Positions 17,609 to 24,300 of a stretch of 55,256 bases of DNA are shown one piece after another. How positions within the stretch are numbered: position 1 is the first letter of the stretch; the number at the start of each line of letters is the position of its first letter. The notes beneath the pieces were generated by a model, which searched no databases, was not told the origin of the DNA, and saw only the letters and a list, made by a program, of their open reading frames with translations. This stretch comes from a virus: positions 1-55,256 of the IMG/VR virus record IMGVR_UViG_3300036398_002476. One strand, given 5' to 3'. The position numbers and the translations under genes are program-made.

Positions 17609-18091
17609 TTATTTAACTTCCCAAGAATACAAAATAACTCGTTTTTTCATCTTAGAATCTTCTGTGTTTCCAACAACTACTCCATCAATGATTGAGAAAG
17701 CGTGTCCACGAACAACAACAAGATATCTACCTTTTGGGAATTTCTTAATGAACGTTCCTGTGGTCATATTACGTTTAACAATCTGACCTTTAACTTTAAC
17801 ATCATATTTCATATGTCCGTTTTGGTCACCCAAATTGGAGAATGATTTACCATTAATCAAAACTCCTCTTCTAACCATACTACGCATACCTCCAACAAAG
17901 TTTCTTGTTCCCTGACGATTCCCACGAAACCAAGTTTTTGCAACAAACTTATGAGCCTCGTCGTAATGCATTTCAAATGAAGATGCGATACCTCTAACAA
18001 CACAATCATTACTTTCACTTTGAGCGATTTTAGAATCACTGTATCCAATAATCGCATCTTTTGTAGGTATGTACTTTATTTCGTTATTCAT
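17609..18091 (-). CDS. C39-like/papain-fold cysteine peptidase
   Basis: 160 aa. Catalytic-type Cys in QSESNDCVVRGIASSF (about residues 24-39), a YLVVVRGHAFSIIDG segment carrying the His (about 130), and an Asn/Asp region (VGNTED). This is the layout of small C39-like peptidases common in large phages. No signal peptide, so it acts in the cytoplasm. A TATATTTG box lies exactly 4 nt upstream of the ATG, predicting a leaderless, early-type message. Confidence 0.7.
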   Translation of the reverse strand: MNNEIKYIPTKDAIIGYSDSKIAQSESNDCVVRGIASSFEMHYDEAHKFVAKTWFRGNRQGTRNFVGGMRSMVRRGVLINGKSFSNLGDQNGHMKYDVKVKGQIVKRNMTTGTFIKKFPKGRYLVVVRGHAFSIIDGVVVGNTEDSKMKKRVILYSWEVK

Positions 18092-18095
18092 ATCA

Positions 18096-18103
18096 CAAAT
18101 ATA
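18096..18103 (-). promoter_or_regulatory. TATATTTG -7 box
   Basis: 4 nt before the ATG at 18091. Confidence 0.6.
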
Positions 18104-18165
18104 CGACGAAATAGTTTACCCCACAAATTTTTTTGTAGTATGCTTTCACATTACGCAATACCTAA

Positions 18166-18387
18166 CTATTTTATTTTAACAGTGGATGTAATCTCTCCCG
18201 ATAAACTAACACGAACATCTAAAGCGTGTAACGAATCAATAACTATATATCTTTCGCTATTTATCTGATACACAACACAATTAGGGTACTTTGTTTGTAG
18301 CATCTCCGTGTCTTGGGACATGGTGGTTTTATCTGAACAACCAGTTAAAAACATACCGATACCTAATATTACAATTATTCTTTTCAT
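18166..18387 (-). CDS. Small lipoprotein
   Basis: 73 aa. Signal peptide with lipobox FLTGC (Cys17). The mature part (about 56 aa) is beta-prone, no domain recognised. Possible roles include o-spanin or superinfection exclusion, but nothing here decides it. Confidence 0.65.
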   Translation of the reverse strand: MKRIIVILGIGMFLTGCSDKTTMSQDTEMLQTKYPNCVVYQINSERYIVIDSLHALDVRVSLSGEITSTVKIK

Positions 18388-18402
18388 ATCTTTTATTTTT
18401 TG

Positions 18403-18507
18403 TACTCAGAGAAGGACTTGAACCTTCACGTCATTTCTGACTCGGGTAGGTTACCCTAGCGTCTATCCATCGGACTAATGCATTAGTCTCTCTTCCGCCA
18501 CCTGAGC
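18403..18507 (-). tRNA. tRNA-like element with inserted hairpin, anticodon unclear
   Basis: Acceptor GCTCAGG/TCTGAGT and T arm GAAGG-TTCAAGT-CCTTC are good, and a class II variable arm GTCA-GAAA-TGAC is present. The D region carries an extra perfect hairpin (GACTAA-TGCA-TTAGTC). The 17 nt where the anticodon arm should lie give loop TAACCTA, which lacks U33. Length is about 105 nt. It may be a remodelled Leu/Ser-type tRNA or a non-decoding tRNA-like RNA. Confidence 0.55.
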
Positions 18508-18513
18508 TAATTT

Positions 18514-18744
18514 TTATTTTACAAATCGGTATGCCGCTTCTTTGAATAAATTAGTTTGAGATAAGAACAAATGAGTTGACATATCTGTACCTCCTAAGAT
18601 TTCACATACTTGTCTAGCTAGTTTTCTAACCCATCCATCTGTTCGGATAATTCCCAATGGCTCATCTTCTTTCATTTGTAAGATGGCTTCTCTTAACTGT
18701 TCATCAGTTAAGTTTGTGTAGAGTTCAGTTATTGCGTTTTTCAT
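18514..18744 (-). CDS. Small helical protein
   Basis: 76 aa, MKNAITELYTNLTDEQLREA start, all-helical, no recognised domain. A TAGATTTG box is 4 nt before the ATG (leaderless type). It ends 6 nt from the tRNA-like element. Confidence 0.55.
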   Translation of the reverse strand: MKNAITELYTNLTDEQLREAILQMKEDEPLGIIRTDGWVRKLARQVCEILGGTDMSTHLFLSQTNLFKEAAYRFVK

Positions 18745-18748
18745 ACAA

Positions 18749-18756
18749 CAAATCTA
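18749..18756 (-). promoter_or_regulatory. TAGATTTG -7 box
   Basis: 4 nt before the ATG at 18744. Confidence 0.55.
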
Positions 18757-18789
18757 CAACATTCTTTTTAGTTACACAAACTTTTTTCA

Positions 18790-19512
18790 TCAAATTGATA
18801 ACACACTTTTCTTGTAGTAGTCATCAAACCCGTCAAGCATTTCAGTGATTGTTTTGGTTCCATCATTTTTGATAACCTCGTCAATCAAACCAAACTCTTT
18901 TGCTTCGTCTGAATTATACCATCTGTCACGTGCAGAAAACTCCAATACCTCATCAATAGTTTTACCACAATTCTCAGCCAACATCTTAAATAAGATATAG
19001 TTATACTTCTCAGCTTCCATCTGGTTGATACGAGTATCTTGAATGTTACCACTTGTTCCATGACTTACTTGGTGTGTCATTACCTTTGAATACACCAGTG
19101 ATGAACGTTTACCTTTGGTACCTGATGAAAGTAATACCGAACCCATAGATGCACACATACCAATGTTTGTGGTAACAACATCTGACTTAATGTAGTTCAT
19201 CAAATCCACAATACCAAGACCACACAATACTGAACCACCTGGTGAGTTAATATATAAGGTAATATCTTTCTGTTCAACCGAATCCAAGAATAACATCTGA
19301 GCCTGAACAATATCGGACATATGCTGGTCAACAGGTCCTGATACCCATAAGATTCTTTCTCTGAGTAACCTTGAGAAGATATCTATTTGTGTTGCTCTTA
19401 ACTCTCTCTCTTCCAACACGTAAGGTGTTAACGCATTTTCGTATCTATCTAATGATAATGATGACACACCTTCACTCTTTGCGAATTTTCTAAATTCTTT
19501 TCCGTAATCCAT
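18790..19512 (-). CDS. clpP: ClpP-family serine protease
   Basis: 240 aa, somewhat longer than usual ClpP because of about 40 extra N-terminal residues. The catalytic triad is complete: Ser122 in GMCASMGSVLLSSG, His147 in VMTHQVSHG and Asp196 in SARDRWYNSDEA; the oxyanion strand SPGGSV is at 90-95. No Clp ATPase is in the window, so it may use a host ClpX/A or work in head maturation, as ClpP-like proteases do in some phages. Closely followed by two small genes. Confidence 0.95.
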   Translation of the reverse strand: MDYGKEFRKFAKSEGVSSLSLDRYENALTPYVLEERELRATQIDIFSRLLRERILWVSGPVDQHMSDIVQAQMLFLDSVEQKDITLYINSPGGSVLCGLGIVDLMNYIKSDVVTTNIGMCASMGSVLLSSGTKGKRSSLVYSKVMTHQVSHGTSGNIQDTRINQMEAEKYNYILFKMLAENCGKTIDEVLEFSARDRWYNSDEAKEFGLIDEVIKNDGTKTITEMLDGFDDYYKKSVLSI

Positions 19513-19518
19513 ACTATA

Positions 19519-19680
19519 TTATTTTATTCCTTTACAAATTTGTTTATCGTCCGATGTGTCCCATAGTTTGGGATTAACCATATGACAGGTATGTTTTCTA
19601 CCTGTTCGTTGAACAAAGTTTTTTAACTTACTGTTGTGATTATTCTCAACCTTCCAAGGACATTCCTTACAACAAGACAT
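19519..19680 (-). CDS. Small Cys-rich protein (DUF6283-like)
   Basis: 53 aa from ATG 19680 (one base before the stop of the next upstream gene). Starts MSCCKECPWKVENNHNSKL and ends with a TGRKHTCHM block. The CxxCPW...N...H.CH pattern fits the small zinc-binding phage family DUF6283. Function unknown. Confidence 0.65.
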   Translation of the reverse strand: MSCCKECPWKVENNHNSKLKNFVQRTGRKHTCHMVNPKLWDTSDDKQICKGIK

Positions 19681-19681
19681 A

Positions 19682-19891
19682 TTATATTTTTTTAAATGTA
19701 ATACCATCAAGTTTTTCAATCAGCATATTGTAGATATGTAAATCTACTTCACCAAATTCTTTTTTGTATCGTTCAAAATATAATTTAACCAGTTTTCTTG
19801 TTGTTCTTTCTTGTCCTGGTGTCTCACACGACTCAATAACTTTTTCAACCCATTTCAATACATCAAACCAGTTCTTTCCTTTTGCTGCCAT
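19682..19891 (-). CDS. Small basic helical protein
   Basis: 69 aa from ATG 19891, chosen because an earlier in-frame start would run into tRNA-Phe. MAAKGKNWFDVLKWVEKVIE start; no recognised domain. Probably co-transcribed with tRNA-Phe upstream and the Cys-rich gene and clpP downstream. Confidence 0.55.
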   Translation of the reverse strand: MAAKGKNWFDVLKWVEKVIESCETPGQERTTRKLVKLYFERYKKEFGEVDLHIYNMLIEKLDGITFKKI

Positions 19892-19905
19892 AATTTTAAA
19901 ATTTG

Positions 19906-19979
19906 TGAAGAAGACGGGAATCGAACCACGTGGCGCAAGATGTTTCAAACCTTTGCTCTACCGACTGAGCTACTTCTTC
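19906..19979 (-). tRNA. tRNA-Phe(GAA)
   Basis: 74 nt; acceptor GAAGAAG/CTTCTTC, D arm TAGCTCAGTCGGTAGAGC, anticodon arm AAGGT-TTGAAAC-ATCTT, discriminator A. The T stem is imperfect (one bulge). Confidence 0.85.
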
Positions 19980-19988
19980 ATGTAAAAT

Positions 19989-20019
19989 AAAGGCCGGTGT
20001 ATTTCACAATCCGACCTTT
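19989..20019 (-). terminator. Terminator after the 20034-20399 gene
   Basis: AAAGG(T)CGG/CCG(G)CCTTT hairpin directly after the stop of the minus-strand gene. Confidence 0.65.
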
Positions 20020-20033
20020 ATATATAAATTAAA

Positions 20034-20399
20034 TTAGATTACTTCAGAGATTGCCTCGTCAGCACAATCCATTATAATATCTGAGTGAATTTCGCCTGTA
20101 GCACTTACGAATGTGTCTCTCAAAACATCTTCGTCAATACTTGGGATGATTAAACGACCATCAACTTCAAATGTTACCACATCATTAGCTTCTAATGAAT
20201 TAATCATTTCATCAAAGATACATTCATTAATTTTACCGGTGTATTCAATCAAGAAATCTTTTAATTGTTCTCTTGTGAAAACGATATCCGCTTCTTCAAC
20301 TACGATACCCGCTTCAGATTTAACTTCATTTAATTGTGATTGGATTTCAATTAATTTCTCAATTAACTCTTCGTTTTGTTTTTTGTTCTTCTTAGACAT
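20034..20399 (-). CDS. Acidic protein, function unknown
   Basis: 121 aa, MSKKNKKQNEELIEKLIEIQ helical/coiled N-terminus, then an acidic alpha/beta C-terminal part (VFTREQLKDFLIEYTG, EVDGRLIIPSIDED). No domain recognised. A TATATTTG box lies about 30 nt upstream, so this unit should have a leader. Confidence 0.55.
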   Translation of the reverse strand: MSKKNKKQNEELIEKLIEIQSQLNEVKSEAGIVVEEADIVFTREQLKDFLIEYTGKINECIFDEMINSLEANDVVTFEVDGRLIIPSIDEDVLRDTFVSATGEIHSDIIMDCADEAISEVI

Positions 20400-20463
20400 A
20401 TTATTATTTTTTTGTTTTTATTTCTTTTACAAATATACTTTTAATTTTTGGTTATATCAAATA

Positions 20464-21063
20464 TTATCTTACCAAACTAACAAAACCTTTTTGGTAATGT
20501 GGTGTTCCTTTTTCATCACGATAATACATCTTCCAAGTATATATACCCGACTCACAGTAGTATCCACTGTTATTAACATTACCAGTCCAATATTGTGATG
20601 ATGATTCAATAACACAAACCATTTCACCCCACTGCGTATAAATCTCCAATCGTGGATTAAATACATTGGTTCCCTTGAAGGAAAATATATCATTCAACCC
20701 ATCGTTGTTAGGTGAAAACGAATTGGGCATGTATAGTTTATGACAGATAGTGGTGGTAATAGTTAAAGAAGCCGTGTCAGTACTACACCCATTTAAATCC
20801 ACACCATACACTTCAATCAAATGATTATCAGTGGTATCATCCCAAGTCAATGAAATATCATTATCGGACTCAACCTGTCCTACACTATCAACCGTCCAGT
20901 AATAAACAACATTGTCTATATTCTCAACAGAATAGTTATGTGTCTTAAACTCTGAACACATATCAAGCACATTACCATCGTGTGTTATCGTTAGTGGTAA
21001 AGTATCACACTGTCCAAAGAAGTGTGAAGGAATAAATAATAATACAAATAAAAGTTTTTTCAT
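20464..21063 (-). CDS. Secreted protein with type IX secretion type B (CHU_C / gliding-type) sorting domain
   Basis: 199 aa. Signal peptide 1-18 (ending FGQ), one Ig/PKD-like domain (about 25-105), then a C-terminal CHU_C domain: LYMPNSFSPNNDGLNDIF, LEIYTQWGEMVC, SGIYTWKMYYRD and QKGFVSLVR at the end. In Bacteroidota this domain sends proteins through T9SS to the surface. A phage copy would need the host's T9SS. It could be a surface mask, a superinfection-exclusion factor or a co-opted host gene. Confidence 0.85.
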   Translation of the reverse strand: MKKLLFVLLFIPSHFFGQCDTLPLTITHDGNVLDMCSEFKTHNYSVENIDNVVYYWTVDSVGQVESDNDISLTWDDTTDNHLIEVYGVDLNGCSTDTASLTITTTICHKLYMPNSFSPNNDGLNDIFSFKGTNVFNPRLEIYTQWGEMVCVIESSSQYWTGNVNNSGYYCESGIYTWKMYYRDEKGTPHYQKGFVSLVR

Positions 21064-21109
21064 ACGAAATCAATTATACACATTAGACTTTGTAAAGTCA
21101 AAAAAGTTG

Positions 21110-21194
21110 AGGTTAGGGTCAGATTCGAACTGACGTGTGACTTTCGTCAAACGGTTTTGCAGACCGCTCTTTTCAACCACTCAAGCACCTAACC
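21110..21194 (-). tRNA. tRNA-Cys(GCA) with long class II variable arm
   Basis: 85 nt; acceptor GGTTAGG/CCTAACC, anticodon arm GCGGT-CTGCAAA-ACCGT, variable arm with TGAC-GAAA-TGAC-type hairpin (TGAC/GTCA), T arm GTCAG-TTCGAAT-CTGAC, discriminator T as in Cys tRNAs. Bacterial tRNA-Cys is normally class I. Confidence 0.85.
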
Positions 21195-21203
21195 TTATTA
21201 AAG

Positions 21204-21276
21204 TACCCCCAGAGAGAATCGAACTCCCACCTTATCATCCGTAGTGATAGATTCTAATCCATTAAACTACAGGGGC
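21204..21276 (-). tRNA. tRNA-Arg(ACG)
   Basis: 73 nt; acceptor GCCCCTG/TGGGGGT with wobble pairs, anticodon arm TATCA-CTACGGA-TGATA, T arm GGGAG-TTCGATT-CTCTC, discriminator A. Confidence 0.85.
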
Positions 21277-21280
21277 AAAG

Positions 21281-21368
21281 AGGAGAGCAACAGACTCGAA
21301 CTGTGCCCAACTTAATGGGTTACTGTTTAGCAAACAGTCGGGGTCACCATTACCCTCCTTTACTCTCC
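21281..21368 (-). tRNA. tRNA-Ser(GCT)
   Basis: 88-nt class II; acceptor GGAGAGT/GCTCTCC, anticodon arm ACTGT-TTGCTAA-ACAGT, long variable arm. Discriminator reads T rather than the usual G. Confidence 0.85.
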
Positions 21369-21375
21369 ATGTTAG

Positions 21376-21447
21376 TGTGTCTAACCAGATTCGAACTGGT
21401 GCTAACAGAACCACAATCTGTCGTGCTCGCCTCTACACCATAGACAC
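21376..21447 (-). tRNA. tRNA-His(GTG)
   Basis: 72 nt plus a possible G-1; acceptor GTGTCTA/TAGACAC, anticodon arm ACAGA-TTGTGGT-TCTGT, T arm ACCAG-TTCGAAT-CTGGT. Confidence 0.88.
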
Positions 21448-21456
21448 CGTGTAATA

Positions 21457-21548
21457 AACACACTCTCAAGCATTCTACTCCCTGCATGACGGAATTGTAT
21501 ATTACTTAGCCCACCGTCCTCAGTATGGGTACTTGAGTTTATGTGTTT
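21457..21548 (-). ncRNA. Structured RNA element A, copy 1
   Basis: Lies between tRNA-His and tRNA-Leu. Outer stem AAACACA/TGTGTTT, inner stem CTCAAG/CTTGAG, and a core with GGGCTAAGTAATATACAATT and GGGAGTAGAATG. The core recurs at 22476-22548 with most bases conserved while the closing stem changes in a compensatory way. Family not recognised. Confidence 0.6.
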
Positions 21549-21550
21549 TG

Positions 21551-21633
21551 TACCCCTTGTAGGAGTCGAACCTACACGTCTTTAAGACAATGGTTTCTAA
21601 GACCACCCTGACTACCAATTCCAGCAAAGGGGT
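21551..21633 (-). tRNA. tRNA-Leu(TAG)
   Basis: 83-nt class II; acceptor ACCCCTT/AAGGGGT, anticodon arm GTGGT-CTTAGAA-ACCAT, T arm GTAGG-TTCGACT-CCTAC, discriminator A. Confidence 0.9.
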
Positions 21634-21640
21634 AAATAAG

Positions 21641-21727
21641 CGGAAGAGATAGGACTCGAACCTACACATCAGTTTCCCGATACCGGTTTTCAAGACCGGG
21701 GCGATACCAATTACGCTTTACTCTTCC
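21641..21727 (-). tRNA. tRNA-Ser(TGA)
   Basis: 87-nt class II; acceptor GGAAGAG/CTCTTCC, anticodon arm CCGGT-CTTGAAA-ACCGG, discriminator G as expected for Ser. Confidence 0.9.
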
Positions 21728-21944
21728 AAAGTTCCCCACCCTGAGATTATGGTGAGTAGTCATATCGGTTTTTTCCTATTTGTAAAAACCTGCTGGGCAT
21801 CCCCGTTAAAAAAAGTCAGACTACGTGGCGGTGTGTCAGGACCGTTACTCCACGGCTGGGTACTATCGGCATTTCCCAGTCTAAACCGAGTCCATTGTTA
21901 AATGAGTCTTGGACCAAAGACTGTTGAGTATCTCTTACTCATTG
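21728..21944 (-). ncRNA. 217-nt non-coding spacer, probably structured
   Basis: No gene is visible. The minus strand carries several paired strings (for example ACTGGG with CCCAG, and GGTTTTT...AAAAACC) and is richer in G+C than coding neighbours. It may be a spacer RNA cut out by tRNA processing on both sides. Confidence 0.35.
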
Positions 21945-22025
21945 TAGTCAGAACAGGATTTGAACCTGCATTGTCACCCCTTTATAGTGTACACCGCGAG
22001 CTGCGTTACCATTCGCCACCTGACT
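21945..22025 (-). tRNA. tRNA-like element, AGTCAGG family, anticodon arm not canonical
   Basis: 81 nt; acceptor AGTCAGG/TCTGACT and T arm GCAGG-TTCAAAT-CCTGT fit a tRNA, D arm GCG...CGC is plausible, but the middle 33 nt do not form a 5-7-5 anticodon arm with U33. It shares acceptor and T arm with the elements at 22394 and 22715. Confidence 0.5.
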
Positions 22026-22030
22026 ATATT

Positions 22031-22135
22031 TTATTTCAATAACCTAGACCAAATCTTAATTACCATATCTCTTTGTGGTGATGGTTTTAGTTTCGACCAC
22101 CTATCTATCCAATTCTTTATTTGTTCCTGTGTCAT
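22031..22135 (-). CDS. Candidate 34-aa basic peptide inside the tRNA array
   Basis: ATG 22135 to TAA 22031, starting MTQEQIKNWIDRWSKLKPSP, helical and basic. It sits between an AGTCAGG mini-hairpin upstream and the tRNA-like element downstream. No homology can be claimed; short length keeps confidence low. Confidence 0.4.
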   Translation of the reverse strand: MTQEQIKNWIDRWSKLKPSPQRDMVIKIWSRLLK

Positions 22136-22151
22136 TCTTATTTAATTTTTT

Positions 22152-22176
22152 AGTCAGGACCAATTGCCACCTGACT
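22152..22176 (-). ncRNA. Mini-hairpin built from a tRNA acceptor stem
   Basis: Perfect AGTCAGG-11-nt loop-CCTGACT hairpin. The 5' half (AGTCAGGTGGC) matches the start of the neighbouring tRNA-like elements, so it looks like a tRNA reduced to its acceptor. Confidence 0.5.
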
Positions 22177-22393
22177 ATATTAAAACACCCTTATCTATCC
22201 AACTTACAGGTGTTATGGCTGTCCTCATTGCTGAGTTAGGAATAAACTGTCTTGCTCCCCTTCGTGATGGGTTTTACCGACCTTAGTAGTCAACTAGAAG
22301 GTAATATATATACAAACCTTCAACTCTCCCCTATGGTTATCACACCATTTCTCATCGTATGGGACATACTATCTGATGATTAGTCAGAACGTG
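22177..22393 (-). ncRNA. 217-nt non-coding spacer
   Basis: No gene. The minus strand has an AACACC/GGTGTT hairpin near 22185-22215. At the right end the acceptor tail GTTCTGACTA is tandemly duplicated (22381-22390 and 22394-22403), a trace of recombination between tRNA 3' ends. Confidence 0.35.
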
Positions 22394-22460
22394 TAGTCAG
22401 AACAGGATTCGAACCTGCAATCTTCCTTGTTAGGAGCTCTGCCAATTGAGTTACCTGACT
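22394..22460 (-). tRNA. 67-nt tRNA-like element with shortened anticodon arm
   Basis: Acceptor AGTCAGG/TCTGACT, D arm TAACTCAATTGGCAGAGC and T arm GCAGG-TTCGAAT-CCTGT are canonical. The anticodon arm is reduced to TCCT-AACA-AGGA (12 nt instead of 17), leaving no normal anticodon loop. Confidence 0.6.
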
Positions 22461-22475
22461 ATGTTACTACCAGCT

Positions 22476-22548
22476 CTTCGGCATTCTACTCCCCGCAACA
22501 CGGAATTGTATCTTACTTAGCCCATCGTCAGCGGTATGGGTACCGAAG
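22476..22548 (-). ncRNA. Structured RNA element A, copy 2
   Basis: Closing stem CTTCGG/CCGAAG around the same core as at 21457-21548 (GGGCTAAGTAAGATACAATT, GGGAGTAGAATG). Covariation of the closing stem between copies supports an RNA function. Confidence 0.6.
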
Positions 22549-22714
22549 TTCACTAATAGTTGAGGATGAGAAGTCCTCTGTGTTGTGAAAGTCGGTAAAA
22601 ATGCACTTTTACACCCTTTGTCCTGAACATAAACTATTCCTTTCTCAAGGGAACAACACCGTAAAAGACACACCCTGGGACGCTGGTCAATGGGTAGCGT
22701 AGTGTGTACTTTAG
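22549..22714 (-). ncRNA. Non-coding spacer between element A and a tRNA-like gene
   Basis: 166 nt without a convincing gene on either strand. Contains short complementary blocks; no known RNA recognised. Confidence 0.25.
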
Positions 22715-22797
22715 TAGTCAGAACAGGACTCGAACCTGTTACTCAATTAGTCTCTAGTACCTTACCGTGTGTTTGTCTACCCTTACACCACCTGACT
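22715..22797 (-). tRNA. tRNA-like element, AGTCAGG family, anticodon arm not canonical
   Basis: 83 nt; acceptor AGTCAGG/TCTGACT, T arm ACAGG-TTCGAGT-CCTGT, D stem GTGT/ACAC with an enlarged loop. No standard anticodon arm can be drawn. A TATCTTTG promoter box lies upstream near 22820. Confidence 0.5.
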
Positions 22798-22875
22798 ATG
22801 TTTTTAATCTCTCAAAGAACTTCAACAAAGATATGGTAAGTTTTTCATTCCACCAAATCTTTTTTTATTTTTTTG

Positions 22876-22982
22876 TGGATACACTGGGACTCGAACCCAA
22901 ACCATCTGACGGGGCCATCAGACATACGGTAACCCCACTTCTTGTTTAACAAGTTTTGTTTCCACCTTCCATAAGTGTACCC
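22876..22982 (-). tRNA. Oversized (107 nt) class II tRNA-like element
   Basis: Acceptor GGGTACA/TGTATCC and T arm TTGGG-TTCGAGT-CCCAG are good. The central part holds a CTTG-TTAAA-CAAG hairpin, which could present TAA with a weak stem, and a very long variable region with GGGG/CCCC and CTGA/TCAG stems. The anticodon is not assigned. Confidence 0.45.
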
Positions 22983-22989
22983 ATATTAG

Positions 22990-23080
22990 TAGTCAGGGCC
23001 GGACTCGAACCGGATACCGTTCTTGACGGATTAGACAACCTTACGGATTTGGGTCCCTCCCTCATTACGTCCACCTGACT
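22990..23080 (-). tRNA. tRNA-like element, class II, AGTCAGG acceptor
   Basis: 91 nt; acceptor AGTCAGG/CCTGACT, T arm TCCGG-TTCGAGT-CCGGC, variable arm CCGT-5 nt-ACGG. The expected anticodon arm does not pair, and the D region is enlarged (GGA...TCC). Confidence 0.5.
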
Positions 23081-23086
23081 ATTTTT

Positions 23087-23293
23087 TTACAACGTTTTTC
23101 GGTAATCTTCAATCAAGTCATTTGAATGCCAAGTGCTAACCATCAAGTCATCCCCATTTTCAGTAAGGGTATACTTACGTTGATTGTCCTTTGCAAATTG
23201 GATAAAATTAGATTCAACAAATCTTTTTTTATCTTTTCTGAGGTCAGACAATTCTGAGTATCTTTTGGCAATTTCTTTTACCGAATGTTGCAT
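23087..23293 (-). CDS. Small protein, function unknown
   Basis: 68 aa, MQH start, basic N-terminal half, ends SNDLIEDYRKTL. No domain recognised. A TATCTTTG box lies about 35 nt upstream (near 23330) within a sequence repeated near 22815. Confidence 0.5.
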   Translation of the reverse strand: MQHSVKEIAKRYSELSDLRKDKKRFVESNFIQFAKDNQRKYTLTENGDDLMVSTWHSNDLIEDYRKTL

Positions 23294-23369
23294 ATACTAA
23301 TTATTTTATTTATCTCTTAATGAACTTCAACAAAGATATAACAACTTTCTTATTCCACCAAATCTTTTT

Positions 23370-23432
23370 TTATTCTTCTCTTCCCCATATTAACCATCCT
23401 ATGAAGATTCCAATTACAATACCTGATGCCAT
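23370..23432 (-). CDS. Candidate 20-aa single-helix membrane peptide
   Basis: ATG 23432 to TAA 23370, MASGIVIGIFIGWLIWGREE: one membrane helix with a charged end. Begins just after the stop of the next upstream gene (23440). Small single-helix peptides are plausible phage products, but coding is unproven. Confidence 0.35.
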   Translation of the reverse strand: MASGIVIGIFIGWLIWGREE

Positions 23433-23439
23433 GTTTTTC

Positions 23440-23745
23440 TTATTCAACCAAATCTTTTTCCACATCTTCGTACCATTCTTCAACCGCGAAGATTAATTGA
23501 ATAAACTCTCCACCATCAGCGTCCGATTCATATCTTACGTGGAACCCACCTGTTGATACATCTGTTTTTTCTTTAAACGCCATCTTTAATAATCGTCTTG
23601 CTTCTTGTCTCAATTCAGGAACCGTTGGAATACCTTCGTCAGAAGCCGCCCACTCCCAATTCAACACTTCCATTACTTTTCGGACTTGTTCAAACTTGAA
23701 GTAGTCCATTATGTTATCAATTGCGTCTTGTTGTTTCTGTGTCAT
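23440..23745 (-). CDS. Acidic protein, function unknown
   Basis: 101 aa, MTQKQQDAIDNIMDYFKFEQ start, C-terminal ELIFAVEEWYED-type acidic region. Starts 2 nt after the stop of 23747-24181, so they are one operon. No domain recognised. Confidence 0.55.
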   Translation of the reverse strand: MTQKQQDAIDNIMDYFKFEQVRKVMEVLNWEWAASDEGIPTVPELRQEARRLLKMAFKEKTDVSTGGFHVRYESDADGGEFIQLIFAVEEWYEDVEKDLVE

Positions 23746-23746
23746 A

Positions 23747-24181
23747 TTATTTATCTAAATCTTTATCATTATCCATCAACTCAATAAGAGCTTCCTTTTG
23801 TTTCTCTTTCTTCACCATCTCAATCATTATCTTGATAACCTTAATGTTACCTTCTTCCTTTTCTTTGAAGAAATTAAAATATTTTGGTCCAAACTTCCAA
23901 CTCTTGATATAATAATCAAATCCCAAAATCTCATTTGGTGTGGTGTCAGTTTTAACATCCACAAAGTATGAATACTTCTCTTCAAACCATCTGAATACCT
24001 GTTGGTATAGTGGTGCTAATACATCACCAACAGGAATAGTATCTTGTCCTGAATTTGGCATTTCATACCAAATTTTACCTTTGTTTTTACCTCTTCCGTC
24101 ATATCTGCCAAAACAAGGTTCATCAAATCCAAGTTTCTTGAGTTCCGAAGCAATTTCGTATGTAACAAATTCTTTTTTCAT
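23747..24181 (-). CDS. Hypothetical phage protein
   Basis: 144 aa. N-terminal block YEIASELKKLGFDEPCFGRY followed by aromatic-rich sequence and a lysine-rich helical tail. Resembles small conserved phage proteins of unknown role. A TATCTTTG box is 4 nt before the ATG. Confidence 0.6.
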   Translation of the reverse strand: MKKEFVTYEIASELKKLGFDEPCFGRYDGRGKNKGKIWYEMPNSGQDTIPVGDVLAPLYQQVFRWFEEKYSYFVDVKTDTTPNEILGFDYYIKSWKFGPKYFNFFKEKEEGNIKVIKIMIEMVKKEKQKEALIELMDNDKDLDK

Positions 24182-24185
24182 AATA

Positions 24186-24193
24186 CAAAGATA
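24186..24193 (-). promoter_or_regulatory. TATCTTTG -7 box
   Basis: 4 nt before the ATG at 24181; predicted leaderless transcript. Confidence 0.6.
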
Positions 24194-24223
24194 AGGTAAG
24201 TTTATTAATAAAACAAAAAATAG

Positions 24224-24294
24224 TTATCCCGTCTGGACTCGAACCAGAAATACAACATCCAAAATGTTGTGTGATGCCATTTCACTACAGGACA
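24224..24294 (-). tRNA. tRNA-Gln(TTG)
   Basis: 71 nt; acceptor TGTCCTG/CGGGATA, anticodon arm CAACA-TTTTGGA-TGTTG, T arm TCTGG-TTCGAGT-CCAGA, discriminator A. Confidence 0.9.
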
Positions 24295-24300
24295 ATATGG

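Noticed and set aside
22467-22673. 68-codon minus-strand frame
   Set aside because: It overlaps structured element A and has no start signal; probably chance.
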